In this document: piece after piece, positions 40,404 to 50,795 of the stretch
Layout: every line of letters starts with the position of its first letter
How positions within the stretch are numbered: the first letter of the stretch is position 1
Assembly: GCA_037127315.1 (NCBI GenBank)
Contig: JBBBDQ010000309.1
Coordinates: forward strand, 860,001 to 924,000
From: Ascarosepion bandense
Taxonomy: Eukaryota; Mollusca; Cephalopoda; Sepiida; Sepiidae
Direction of reading: 5' to 3'
Length of the DNA: 64,000 nucleotides
Position numbers and translations under genes: made by a program
Notes under the pieces: model-generated
Database searches by the model: none
Seen by the model: the letters and a program-made list of their open reading frames with translations, nothing else
Told to the model about the DNA's origin: nothing

Positions 40404-41695
40404 GTGTATAGTACTGTACGTAACAGGTTGGAGGACGCAGGATTCGATCTTCAGTCCTGTAACTCCAACTGTGCGGATTTGCAAAAGAAAATGTCAGAGG
40501 ATGGATCAATTACCTCCCCCTTCCCTCCTATGAAAAGGTACTGGGGTATCATTATTCCCCTCGACAAGATACAATCAGACTTGCGCCCACTGAGATTAAC
40601 ATTAACGTAGACACTAAACGTGGAATTCTGTCTCAGACTTCCAGCATCTATGATCCGCTTTCCTTACTTCTCCCAGTTACTATTCAGGGCAAGACATTCG
40701 TTAGCCAACTATGGAAAAACAACTTGTCCTGGGATCAACAGATCCCTGAAAATTTTACTATCCCTTGGCAAACTCTTGCTAAGGAACTTAATGAATTAAG
40801 CGAATTTGAGTTCCCCAGACGTGTGTTGCAGGAGAGCTTCCCGGTGGAATTTATTTGTTTCTGCGACGCATCTAAGCTCGCATACGGGTTTTCTTTATAT
40901 GTTAAACAAGGAAATCGATGTTCCTTGTTGTTCGCTAAAGCTAAGGTGGCTCCCATTAAGCAGAAAACCCTACCTACTTTGGAACTAATGGCGATCTATC
41001 TCGCTCTCAAAGTTGTTCCTAAGGTTATTGAAGCCTTGAAGCCTATCAACGTACTTTCTATTTTCCTTGTGTCAGATGCACAAGTAGCCTTATCTTGGGT
41101 TTTAAATGGGAAGGGGTCTAAAAGAAATATTTTTGTGGAAAATCGTGTCCTGGACATAAAAAAAATGTTGGAGGACGTTAACATCAGATTTGGCGTCACC
41201 CCCTTGTTCAAGTATGTCCCTTCGTCGGAAAATCCTGCGGATTTGTTGACTAGAGGCCTTTCAGCCTCTAAGTTTAAACAATTGTTCGATTTTTGGGTAT
41301 ACGGACCCGATTGGCTAAATCAACATAGCATCGACTGGCCAGTATCTCCATTACCTTGCCTTAATGACACCAACCGGAAGATTGTATCCTGTATGTTAAC
41401 CGAGGATTCTCGCGCAGACGAATCCAGTCTTCCTTTAAATATTTCTAAATTTTCAACATTGTCTAGAGCGATCAACGTTCTTGAAAAGGTTTTAAGGTTC
41501 GGTGATAAGTTGATGCATCGACACACTGATACCTACCATAAAGCCAAATTGTTGCTTTTTTCTGATATGCAAAGGGAGGCATTTCCCTTTGAGTTGGAAT
41601 ATTTGACTCAACCTTCTAATAAGGTGGTACCTCCTAGATATTTTAACCCCCAATCACTTTCTACAAACTGGCTACAATCCACGTTTGTTAATTAG
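40404..41695 (+). pseudogene. BEL/Pao RT thumb and RNase H
   Basis: 40,404-40,610 reads RLEDAGFDLQSCNSNCADLQ, the RT connection region. A shifted frame at about 40,610-40,720 gives RGILSQTSSIYDPLSLLLPV, diagnostic of BEL/Pao. The 323-codon frame (40,724-41,695) carries RNase H: FICFCDASKLAYGFSLYV near residue 45, LPTLELMAIYLALK near 84, VSDAQVALSWVL near 118 and YVPSSENPADLLTRG near 163. The catalytic Asp/Glu positions are visible, so RNase H itself looks intact. The frame ends at 41,695 where integrase should begin. Confidence 0.8.
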
Positions 41696-42077
41696 TAACT
41701 ATGGATCGGAAGATCTGTGCCCCGATCCCCCTAGTAGAATAAAGCTGGTGCAATCTTTGGAGTTAAGACATAAATATGTCGAAAAATTTAGGAAGATGTG
41801 GCACAATGATTATCTGTTGTCTCTGAGAGAGAGGGATACGAATTTGAAGGGAGATTGCCCTCTAAAGGTGTCAGTTGGAGAAATTGTATTAATCAAATCT
41901 CCTAATAAGACTAGACCTTTTTGGAGTCTAGGTAAGGTGCTTAGACTCATTACCGGGAACGATGGTAAAGTTCGCTCGGCCTGTGTGTTGAGGAACGGTT
42001 GCGAACAGGTTCATTCCTTAAAACATTTATTTCCCCTGGAATTAAAGGCAGACAGAAGCACATTCAGTTCCCCTTGA
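41685..42077 (+). pseudogene. BEL post-integrase domain
   Basis: A 130-codon frame with LELRHKYVEKFRKMWHNDYL, LKVSVGEIVLIKSPNKTRPF and W.LGKVLRLITGNDGKVRSA, typical of the C-terminal domain that follows the integrase core in BEL/Pao polyproteins, ending HSLKHLFPLEL. The integrase core (zinc domain and DDE) has been deleted between 41,660 and 41,720. Confidence 0.75.
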
Positions 42078-42098
42078 TCTTATTCTAAGAAAAAAAAA

Positions 42099-42124
42099 AA
42101 GTAATGGATAACCATTACTTTTTT
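42099..42124 (+). other. Hairpin before the 3' LTR
   Basis: aaaagtaatgg and ccattactttt form a perfect 11-bp stem around ataa, immediately downstream of the A-rich tract that may serve as polypurine tract (ctaagaaaaaaaaaa). It lies between the last coding domain and the LTR. Confidence 0.6.
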
Positions 42125-42142
42125 CGTTCTCCGTTGGCAGTG

Positions 42143-42799
42143 TGTCGGAAATTTACAGATGTAACGGGTCTCCTGATTGGCTGATTTAACCCGAACCTCG
42201 TTTTGAACTTTAGGCGGGCTTTACCAGAGATTTTATGTTTTTTTTACACGATGGTTTTGTTCACTCCTTTTTTCAGCTAGCACGAACAGTATCGGACGTA
42301 TTTGTGCCGCTCCGGATTTTTGTTGCAGCAGGGCCTAAATTGGCGCCCACTTGTCTCGCTATATCGAGACCATCTTACCAATTCTTTGTAATCTTTTTGG
42401 CTAATGCCACAACTTTGTAACAGAGAAAATCTCTTGTTACCCTTCTTACCTTAAAAAGGATACCCTATGGGCAAAGCCTTGCCTTCCTAGAGAAAAATTC
42501 TCTAAGCACTATCATCTTATACCAAGATAAGAAACTGTGAAAGAAGCTGACCCAGAAGAAAGTTCCTGTACGTCGCGGATCGCAGTTCCTTGTGTCTTTT
42601 TCATCCCACTCCTAGACGGAGGATACTATACCAAGCTAAGCAGAGAAAAGAGACTATACCAAGCTACACTGTAGCAGCAAAATTCAGCATATTTTTGCAA
42701 GACAAATAAATTGTTTTTTCTATACCAGGTATGTCTTGTTATGTTTGATAATTTCCTTTCACTGCTTAAGCGCTAAGCTATGTGAATATATTTCTCACA
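42143..42799 (+). repeat. 3' LTR of the BEL/Pao element
   Basis: 657 bp, tgtcggaaat to tttctcaca, same length as the 5' LTR and about 99.7% identical by eye. Followed by gaga (42,800-42,803). Confidence 0.9.
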
Positions 42800-43288
42800 G
42801 AGAATAAACTGTGGTGTCATCGGCGTACATACCTACTTGGGATCTTATGGTATCTGGGAGATCATTAATGTAGATCAGAAAGAGCGTAGGACCTAGGATA
42901 GAGCCTTGAGGGACACCAGCGTTCGTATGGTAGTTCTGGGAGGCATGTCCATTTAATACAACTTTCAATGTGCGGTTAGATAGGAATGACTGGATTAGTT
43001 CAAACAATTGTCCAGCTATACCGTAGCTCCGCAGTTTGCATAGAAGGCCAGCATGCCAAACTCTGTCGAACGCTTTAGAGATATCCAAGGCTACGGTTCG
43101 GGCTTCACCATTCCTGTCGAGTGCCTGATATATGTACTCAGTGATGGTCGTTAGCATATCAGCAGTAGACCTGGTGAAGCGGAAACCATACTGCTTGTCC
43201 GAGAGGAGCCTGCGTGCTGTGAGATGCTGAACCACCTCGGCGTTGATAATGGCTTCGAACACTTTGCCAAAGATCATCAGTTTGGTGC
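42800..43288 (-). pseudogene. LINE RT palm (Jockey/CR1-like), up to the YADD box
   Basis: The minus frame from 43,277 reads MIFGKVFEAIINAEVVQHLT, LLSDKQYGFRFTRSTADMLT, VALDISKAFDRVWHAGLLCK (motif A with catalytic Asp), GVPQGSILGPTLFLIYINDL (motif B) and MYADDTTVYS (motif C with both Asp). The frame is interrupted by the BEL insertion and continues at 38,084. The endonuclease and the N-terminal part of RT are absent by 5' truncation. Confidence 0.85.
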
Positions 43289-44115
43289 AAGGTTTTCGTC
43301 GGGGTTCTTCTCTTCCTCAGCAGATAACTTTGGTTATTATTATTTCAAACTTTGGTTAGCAATTTCAAACTTTGTTTGCAAAATCACTTCGGAGCTCTGC
43401 AGTTGATTCGACTAACTTCATCTCATTCCTTACCGGAATCTCACAGGAACTATGGGTGGCGGCGGACAGCGGCAGTAACTTGAATTTACTTCATCTCCGT
43501 ACGGCGCTGAAAATGTCTTTAGAACGGTGGATGGCGGCGGTATCTCGAACTCACTTTATCTCCATGCGGCGCTGGAAGTGTCTTGGACTCTCGTATTTAT
43601 GCGGGTCCCTTTTTACTGGTGTATAGTGAGAATGCATAAGGTGTGTTATGCAAATATCCTAACATTCAACCAGTCTCTGTTTCACCCATCCAATCATGGA
43701 CTGTTCCCCACTCCGCTTGGGCGGAGTTATTACGTAACGTCAACTTCTCTTTGTCGTCTTATATTTCTCACTTCCAATCACGAGAGATTTCCCCCTCTGC
43801 TTGGGCCGAGTTATTACATGACGTCAGCTCCTCTCAAGGAAATTCTAATTAGTCATTTTCTCGGAATTAATAATTGTTCTTTTTCTTCTCTTAACAAATC
43901 AACTTAATCTTTGCTCTAGACCGAATTCCCATCCGGAGAAATATGAAAAATCTCTTCCTTAGTCACCTTGTTTATACTTTCAATAAAGCGAACCTGGCAT
44001 TCTGACCTCCCAATAATTTGTAGGTGTGTATCGATTTGTATGTCGCTGGGAACAAGAAAATAAAATTTTCCTTTCAATTGTTTCATACTGATTTCAACAC
44101 GGTGGTTCTAACACT
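43289..44115 (+). mobile_element. Possible solo LTR with tandem CRE-like block
   Basis: No ORF is convincing. A block of about 92 bp is duplicated (about 43,690 and 43,783), each containing gcttgggcggagttattac or gcttgggccgagttattac followed by acgtaacgtcaac or acatgacgtcagc; the second includes a perfect TGACGTCA. An AATAAA lies at 43,981-43,986. Possible ends are tgtgttatgc (43,640) and ggttctaaca (44,112). No duplication confirms the borders. Confidence 0.35.
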
Positions 44116-44800
44116 TGATTACTAATTATATCGGTCATATTTCGCCAGAGATTTAGGAAAATAAAAAAAAAATATATATATTTTTTCAATTGTTCTTTTC
44201 TGTCACGGATAGCGTGGTACATCTTCCAACACGGTCGATTGACACCTCATCTCTCAGTTTCGTTTTGCTGGATAACATCAATCATATGATATGATTACAT
44301 TCCATTTCTATTTTTAGCCAATTTGCAATCTTGGGAAAGCGAATCTCTTTCTAACAAAAAACAAAAATCAACATCGCTTTCTTTTTCTCCGTTCATGTCA
44401 GCTATTTTATCCTAGGTAAAAAAGAAAATCATAATTGCAATCTTTATCTTATTTCTATTTTTAGCCAATTTGCAATCTTGGGAAAGCAAATTTCTTTCCA
44501 ATAATAAAACAAAACAAAACACATCGCTTTCTTTTTAACCGTTTTTCGTCGGAATAAAATAAATGTCTTTTTTAGTTAAATCTTTTTCATCCGTAATAAT
44601 TTAAAAAAAAAATCCATTAACTCTTTCGTTTGTATGCCATGTTATTGTTATAGATGGTTTGGCTCTAAAGTCCGGTTTATGGTCCTTAGTTTGTAGTTTA
44701 CTGACCTGGTCACTAGAACATAATTTCAGGCACATGCCATCTTACGAATTCGTTTTTATTTGTTTCCAATATTGTAGCTTTTGCAGAAGTTTCCCAGACC
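44116..44800. repeat. Noncoding stretch with a 146-bp tandem duplication
   Basis: The block atttctatttttagccaatttgcaatcttgggaaagc begins at about 44,304 and again at 44,450. Each copy is followed by an acatcgctttctttt block. No coding sequence. Confidence 0.6.
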
Positions 44801-45092
44801 TGACTTTAAAATTTAACGGATAAACTGACACGTCGATAAAAACACAAGTTGAAAACACTTCAGTATATATATGTGTGTGTGTGTGTGTATATGTATTTGT
44901 GTGAGTGCATGCATACTAGTATATGTTTGTATGTGTATATCTTGTCTTTTGTCCGTATGTGGATATCTATATATTTGTATATGTGTGCGTCTATCTCCTT
45001 TCCTCGTTCAATATTTGTATAACTTTACAATAATCTAAATCTAATGCTTTGTTAATTTAGAATTTAAAATTCGTAGTTTCTAACATTAATTC

Positions 45093-45132
<40 letters not shown>

Positions 45133-45430
45133 TATATATAGATATTCTTTATTTTAATATATATAAATTTTTATTGTAAAGTAAAGCCAATAGTCAATCA
45201 ATTATGCTGATTTCTTTTTTAATCAAATATTAACATTAATGCCCCAATAAATTGAGTCTGTTCTTATGTTCTTCAAATTAGAAATTACTTGTATTTTGAT
45301 TGGTCATCACTGAATACATAGCAATGTCTCCCCGATTAAGGGGGTTTGGCTAGTTTTGAACCTTTTAAAACTTTTCAACTTGAAATCAACATCATCGTTT
45401 GATAAGACACTATGTAGTTGCCACTGCAAC
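44800..45430 (+). mobile_element. PLE-associated terminal repeat, copy 2
   Basis: Homologous to 23,150-23,720, with a (TG)n and a (TA)n (45,098-45,130) inserted. It ends in tttgataagacac, the left half of the hammerhead-like fold; the right half is absent because the sequence enters PLE coding on the other strand. Confidence 0.55.
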
Positions 45431-45993
45431 CAGAATTATATTTATAAATAACAGCGTTTACTTGGTGAGGAGGGAGAACATCCTTGTGCTTTGAACAGAA
45501 ATTAGGCCGGGTTTGAAAAACTATACGAACCTCAGCCGAGAAAAAAAAAACAATCACGAACACTCGATGAAATCTGTCTTGTCAAGCTTTCACAACCAGC
45601 TCCTATCCAGAGGAGTCTAAGATGTACAGTTAAAAAGTAACCTGCTTCAGTTTTTACCTTTCTGACCTCCACAATCTTGTCACGGATAACGGAATGCACA
45701 GTATTAGGTGGATACTCTAAACCACATAAGCTCTCCGCCACAAAATTGATTTCATCATCCAGAAAAGACTTCAAACATATCATGAATTAGGGTTTTATTA
45801 GTCTTACATTTCATCGGACAAAAAGAATTCCAACGCGTATATAGCCCCGCAAATGTCGGTTTCCTATATACTGAAGTGAGAAAGGTTGCTGGTGTCCGAT
45901 GTACCAGGATATCCGAAAAAGCCAAATGAGAATTAGATTCTTTCTCAACCGCAAAGCCGTTTTTAGAATGTCTGGTAATGTTAAGCTACACAC
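45375..45993 (-). pseudogene. PLE RT C-terminal fragment
   Basis: Read across shifted frames: DILVHRTPATFLTSVYRKPT, FAGLYTRWNSFCPMKCKTNK (about 45,930-45,800), then LRLLWIGAGCESLTRQISSS (45,783-45,532) and FCSKHKDVLPPHQVNAVIYK (45,480-45,420). These are the post-motif-C RT segment and the CxxC-linked passage leading to GIY-YIG in another PLE subgroup. Every junction is frameshifted. Confidence 0.65.
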
Positions 45994-46032
45994 TTATTTC
46001 GATAATTAAATTTTGTACCTATAAAAATATCT

Positions 46033-48015
46033 TTAAATACATGCATTTGATCCCACGAATGTGCCCAATTCAATGTTGGTGAAATCTTTTAAGCAGCTTG
46101 ATTTGCGTCCGATACAGAAACCAAGTCTCTGAGGCATACAAAAAAGTGGATAACATACAGAAAGTTTGGTTCTTAGAGTGAGATCCTCATCAGACCAAAC
46201 CCTGTCTTCTGGCTTGCCAAAAGAACCTGCAGCCTTGCTGATCCTTTTTCTGATTTCAACATCTAGAGCTATTATTTGAGAGGGCACTGCCGTGACCTTC
46301 GCTATAATAACTTCTACAAATACTATATTGAATAATTTTTGCAAAAAGAAAAATGACAACATAATGGGAAAAAATTTAAATTTAAAAAAAAAAATAGAAA
46401 ATTGGAAATATTTTATAAATAAATAAATAAACAAATAAATAAAACATTTTTACATGTCATTATTTTGTCATTAATTCAATTTTGAAAATTTACATCACTT
46501 AGTAAAACATTGAACAACCAGTATCTACCCTTAAATGAATTGTCTCCCTTTAGCTTGACTACACTTGATGACGTCACATTTGAATAGATAGGCCTTATTA
46601 TAGCGACGGTCACGGCCTGCCCAGGTAGACAAAATGCTACAGCATACAGCTCCCTAACAAGATGTTCGCACACAAGAGTCTTGGCTTGGAATTCTCTCAA
46701 GTTGAACACTATCAGTTGTTCTAGAACAAAAACAGGCTCCAATGTCAGTCATGAAAAGTATACCAAAGGACAGGAATAACATTCTTTCAAACATATTTCT
46801 CTAACCGATTCAAGAGCAATCATGCAACCACCTTTCCAACAACTTCAAGCAGTAAGATTTTGCAATAGCTACCACAAAGTGTCTTCTTGCGTTTCCATTT
46901 GTACAGTGTGATCAAAATGGCATCAATCCAGACCCGAGTAATTGGATTATTGTTCCAGATAGACATAATCAGAGAGTGTACTGCTCTGTGAACGTTCAGG
47001 CCACCATGAACTAGCAATTCAACTGGAATGCCATCTCGCTGAGGAACACTATCCACAGCAGTATCATCTACAACAGAAAGGTTATAAAAGAGGGTCTTCA
47101 GTAAGGTGGTACCATCCTTAGTAAAGAGAGGCGTAATCAAGTAAGGCTTTGGACGAAAAGCCTGGTCAAGCAAGTCATAGAAGGTCTTATCTGTTAAAGG
47201 CCAACTGCACTTGCTTAGATAGACCCAACCTCCGCAGAACACTGCTCCTGACATTAGCAAAACTGGTAGCATGATATAACCTGTTTGAAGGTGAAGAGCT
47301 GAGAAGTCTTTTGTGGGTTCTTCTCTTTTCATTAAGGAGAGCATTAACATCATCACAGTTATCACTAAACCAGTCCCAATGCTTGGTCACTCTTATTCCC
47401 AGAGTGTCAGCCCCCTTCTCAAAGATAAATTCCTTGAAGCTTTCCTAGCCACATCCTGAAAAATCCGTTTGGTCAAACGTAGATCTCAAAGCATTTCTGT
47501 AAGTGACATCCTTTAACTAGGAGACATCAATGTGCTTAGGTGTCCTGACCCCATTGACCCAAATCTTATAACGAGCAGAAATTTTGACTTTTGCCGAAAA
47601 CAATGGATGATCTGTGTCACACACTGCTACATGCATTGTATTGACCTTACAAAAATCCCTACCAGTGTTGATGCATAAGTCATGTATCGGTCAGCATTGA
47701 GAGAAATCCTCAGCCTCATTATACACTCATTGACACCTACTGGCTGTTCAATTTCGTATATTAATGTGTTCTTCACTGCAAAACCTATACCAGCCTCACG
47801 TCTCATTCTCAGATTTGCCAGACCAGAATATCGTGTAAACCTGAATCTGGCTCTATAAGTTGATCTCCTTGCAAAGAAGATCAACTTATAGAGCCAGTCA
47901 AGATAAAGAAGCAATGTCCACATTGTATATTGCCAGCTCATTTAAAATAGCAGTTTTACACTCAGATCGTTTCCCATTGTTAATCAGTGTTCTCACATTC
48001 CAGCAGCAGAGCTAA
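46033..48015 (-). pseudogene. Decayed LINE (APE endonuclease, RT start, C-terminus)
   Basis: From 47,941 the minus strand has RREAGIGFAVKNTL and VNECIMRLRISLNADRYMT (endonuclease); at 47,390-47,190 NKHWDWFSDNCDDVNALLNE (linker); at 47,060-46,820 GIPVELLVHGGLNVHRAVHS, SIWNNNPITRVWIDAILITL and LEVVGKVVA (RT start); and at 46,330-46,180 LDVEIRKRISKAAGSFGKPE and RVWSDEDLTLRTKLSV (C-terminal part). The clade could not be fixed. The RT palm is too decayed to locate. It is a different family from the LINEs at 1,455 and 42,800. Confidence 0.65.
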
Positions 48016-48221
48016 AATGGGATTCTTCAGGCAAAAAAATCTTCCTGAATTCTGTTCTCGCAGATAGGAACAGCCATCAGCTAAAGGAAGCTTTGGAACA
48101 TATTTTCTAGTCCAACTTTGGGTGAGAAGTGCTATTGTGAAAAGGCTGCTCAATCACATGATGCTCCACTGAATTACCCAACTGCCTTTGGTGATGTGAG
48201 AAAAATGGATAAGACCCATGT

Positions 48222-48257
<36 letters not shown>

Positions 48258-48364
48258 ATTTTTTCAAGTATAGGGTAGTTAAAATTCTGTATCCAAAAAA
48301 CACTATTCTTAAAAAAGTACTCAATACAAAGTAGAGCAAACAATATTTATTTTGAATTTATAAC
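48016..48364. other. Noncoding with a (TA)n microsatellite
   Basis: No gene. TA repeat at 48,224-48,255. Confidence 0.5.
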
Positions 48365-48880
48365 ATAAATGTTCTATCACTACAAAAGTAGCTATTTTGT
48401 TTCAACACTATAATTTGTTTCTTATCAAGTGATGGTGCTGATTTCAAGTCAAAAAATTTTAAAGGTTCAAAACTAGCCAAACCCTTCAATCAGAGAAACA
48501 GTCTGTGGTAACCAATCAAAATACAAATAATTTCTAATTTTAAGAACATAAGAACAAACTCTAAAAATTTATTGGGGCATTAAAATAGAAATCGTTATTA
48601 CTTTTCGACTATTAGTTTCACTTCACAATAAAAATTTATATTTAAAAAAAAAGAAAAGAAAAAGAAAGCGTGTGTATGTATATATATATATATATATATA
48701 TATAGATAATGTACATGGTATATACTAGTTTATGCATGTAAGTGCATATATGTTTGTGTGTGTGTGTGTGTGTGCATCTTTTTTCTCCTAGTTTCTTATT
48801 TGAATAACTTTACAATAAATCTAATGCTTTGATAAACTTAGAACTTCAAATTTGTAGTCTAACATTAATTCATAATAAAT
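48365..48880 (-). mobile_element. PLE-associated terminal repeat, copy 3 (minus)
   Basis: Reverse complement of the 23,150 and 44,800 repeats, with (TA)n at 48,678-48,705 and (TG)n at 48,753-48,772. It contains the hammerhead-like end at 48,368-48,425. Confidence 0.55.
48368..48426 (-). ncRNA. Hammerhead-like fold, second copy of the altered-core type
   Basis: On the minus strand: stem I atcac/gtgat, core ttgataa, a degraded stem II (gaaac against gtgtt), GAA, and stem III acaaaa/ttttgt identical to the copy at 23,660. The two altered core bases (U3, A8) are the same in both copies, so the change predates their dispersal. Confidence 0.4.
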
Positions 48881-48929
48881 ATTTTTTCATACATACATAC
48901 ATACATACATACATATACACACACACAAA

Positions 48930-49010
48930 GACACAGAATTATAAAAAAAATCCATAAATTTTAACATGTTTTGCTTTTATTTAAGATTCAGCAGAAATTA
49001 AATATAGAAT
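48930..49010 (-). ncRNA. Degenerate PLE family E terminus (hammerhead-like relic)
   Basis: On the minus strand ctgctgaatctt ... aaaagcaaaacatgttaaa parallels the motifs at 52,716 (minus) and 53,377 (plus). The core is CUGCUGA (A6 changed), and GAAA has become CAAAA. Only recognisable by comparison. Confidence 0.3.
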
Positions 49011-50477
49011 TTAAAGTGCTGTTAATTTTTTTCTTTTGTAGACTGCACATGTATTTGTCAGGTCTGGAAGCATTCATACATATAATTCTTGTATGCTAGT
49101 GTATTATAATTATAGTTATTCCATATGGAATTTTGTTGATGTGTGTGTCTGTATGTCTAGTGAGCATTTGTCATATAGTGTTTGTATGTTGATTGGAGGA
49201 TGTTTTGTGGGATTGTGAAAGAGTTTAGATTAAACACAACCAGTGTAACCTAATCTTCGATTCTTCATTATTTGTTTTTATGGCTTATCAACCTTTCACT
49301 GTGAGAACATTTTTCTACATTTTAAGAACATTTTGGAGATAATAATTTAATGATACAAGTCCTAATTAATCTATAGTTTGTGAGAATAAATGGATTCCTA
49401 CCTTTCCGAAGACTGAAATTGAAACTGATTTCCATTTCTGAGCAGTTATCCATTACATTATATATGCATCCAAACTTACAGCACTTGGTAGTCTCAAACA
49501 GTCATCCATTTAGGTACTAACCAGGTTAAAGAACTGTTTTTTTAAAATATGATATGGCTGTAAGTACTACATTATTTTTATTTTTTTTGCTTTGAATACA
49601 AGTAGGAGCTTTGCATGTTGAATGTGCCTGAAATTCAAGTGAGTATCTATTTTCTTTTGTTTTTTCAAACTTTCAACACAGTGAGGTGGATAAAAGTGGG
49701 AGTAAGATTTTATATATGGCCTCTCTCACAACAAAATATTTCTGGTAATGTGATTTATATACAACTTTAATGTTTCCAACCAGAATTTTCCTTAAGAGTT
49801 CTTGTAAATTGTGGGCAGCTAAATGTTATATTTTTGCACTTTGATCATGTGAGGCAGGAGCATGTCTAATATAGGTAATTTATTTATGACAAGAAAGTCT
49901 CATGTTGAGCAGTGAAATTGATATACTATATCACTAGTTCAGATTTGATGGAGTTATTTTGATTAGTGTCAACAAGGTTTGTGGTTTTCTATATAATTTT
50001 TCTGTAATATAAGTTTCACATTTTTTGGGGGATTTACAGCAGAAATATGATTCTTTGCATAGTAAATTTGTTCTGCTAATAATTATTGTGGTTGCAGTAA
50101 AATATGTTGTTTTGTTTGGTGGGATTGTTATTTAAACAAATAAAATTATTCTTACAAAAAATATGACTATTTTTGTAAGAATAATTTTATTTGCTTAACT
50201 GGGAAAATAAGTCATGACTAATGTTTGTTTTGTGTTTTAGCTCACTCAAGAAATATTCCCTGGAAAGAGGAATTTAAGTCTTTTTTTCACTGCTATTTTA
50301 TATTTTTCCTGCCATTGACTATCAGAGTTTAGGAGATATGTACTGGGTTTTTGTTTTTTTATATGGGTAGATGTATGGGAATTTGTTATTGACCATGAGG
50401 CCACATGTAAATTTTAAGTGCAGTTTTTTTTTTCACAAGTTGATTTTAGATTTATAGTTTTATCTTTTTTTTTTTTT
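49011..50477. other. Unique AT-rich DNA, no gene seen
   Basis: No ORF, RNA gene or recognised element apart from the hairpin at 50,137-50,193. Compositionally uniform; probably intergenic or intronic host DNA. Confidence 0.5.
50137..50193. repeat. Near-perfect 26-bp snap-back palindrome
   Basis: caaataaaattattcttaca... (50,137-50,163) and its reverse complement (50,168-50,193) flank a 4-base loop tgac, with a single extra A in one arm. Confidence 0.85.
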
Positions 50478-50795
50478 TTTAAATCTATTGAACAGGTGAA
50501 GAGGCTCATCCCTTGTTTCCTGTTTAGGATGCAGTTTCCGGTTTTCTCTTTTCCAATCTTTTCACTCTTTTCCTTTATCTACTCCAATTGAAAAAAAAGA
50601 ATAATAGACTAAACTATCGCCCGGTTCACACTCCACCCACATCTATTGAACAGGTGAAGAGGCTCATCCCTTGTTTCCTGTTTAGGATGTGGTTTCCGGC
50701 TTTTTCTTTTCCATTCTTTTTACCCTTACGTAGCCCCCTGCGCATCAGTGGCATTACCGCCTTGCTCGGGGTGATATGATTAAAAAAAAAAAAAT
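50478..50795 (+). mobile_element. LINE 3' tail with 158-bp tandem repeat (plus)
   Basis: Two units start at 50,487 and 50,645 (attgaacaggtgaagaggct). The tail block tagccccctgcgcatcag ... ttgctcggggtgatatg and an A-tract at 50,781 follow. Same structure as 12,001-12,429 on the opposite strand. Confidence 0.75.

Larger units (their letters stand above)
38085..42799 (+). mobile_element. Young non-autonomous BEL/Pao element carrying a minisatellite
   Basis: A 4,715-bp element with two 657-bp LTRs and a GAGA duplication. Inside are a protease/RT linker fragment (38,951-39,324), a 22-bp minisatellite (39,318-40,390), the RT thumb and RNase H (40,404-41,695) and the post-integrase domain (41,685-42,077). 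Gag, the RT palm and the integrase core are missing. Near-identical LTRs mean this defective form was mobilised recently, presumably by an intact relative. Confidence 0.85.
37141..43288 (-). mobile_element. LINE (Jockey/CR1-like) split by a BEL element
   Basis: The minus-strand LINE is 5'-truncated at about 43,288 and ends with the tail block (caccccaagcaaggcatt read on plus at 37,150) and an A-tract. It is interrupted between 38,084 and 42,800 by a BEL/Pao element with a 4-bp duplication. Across that insertion the reading frame of the RT resumes directly after the YADD box. Confidence 0.85.

Noticed and set aside
46476..46742. A host gene exon on the minus strand
   Set aside because: It lies between the RT start and the C-terminal part of the same decayed LINE, in order and on the same strand, so it is more likely the eroded RT middle.
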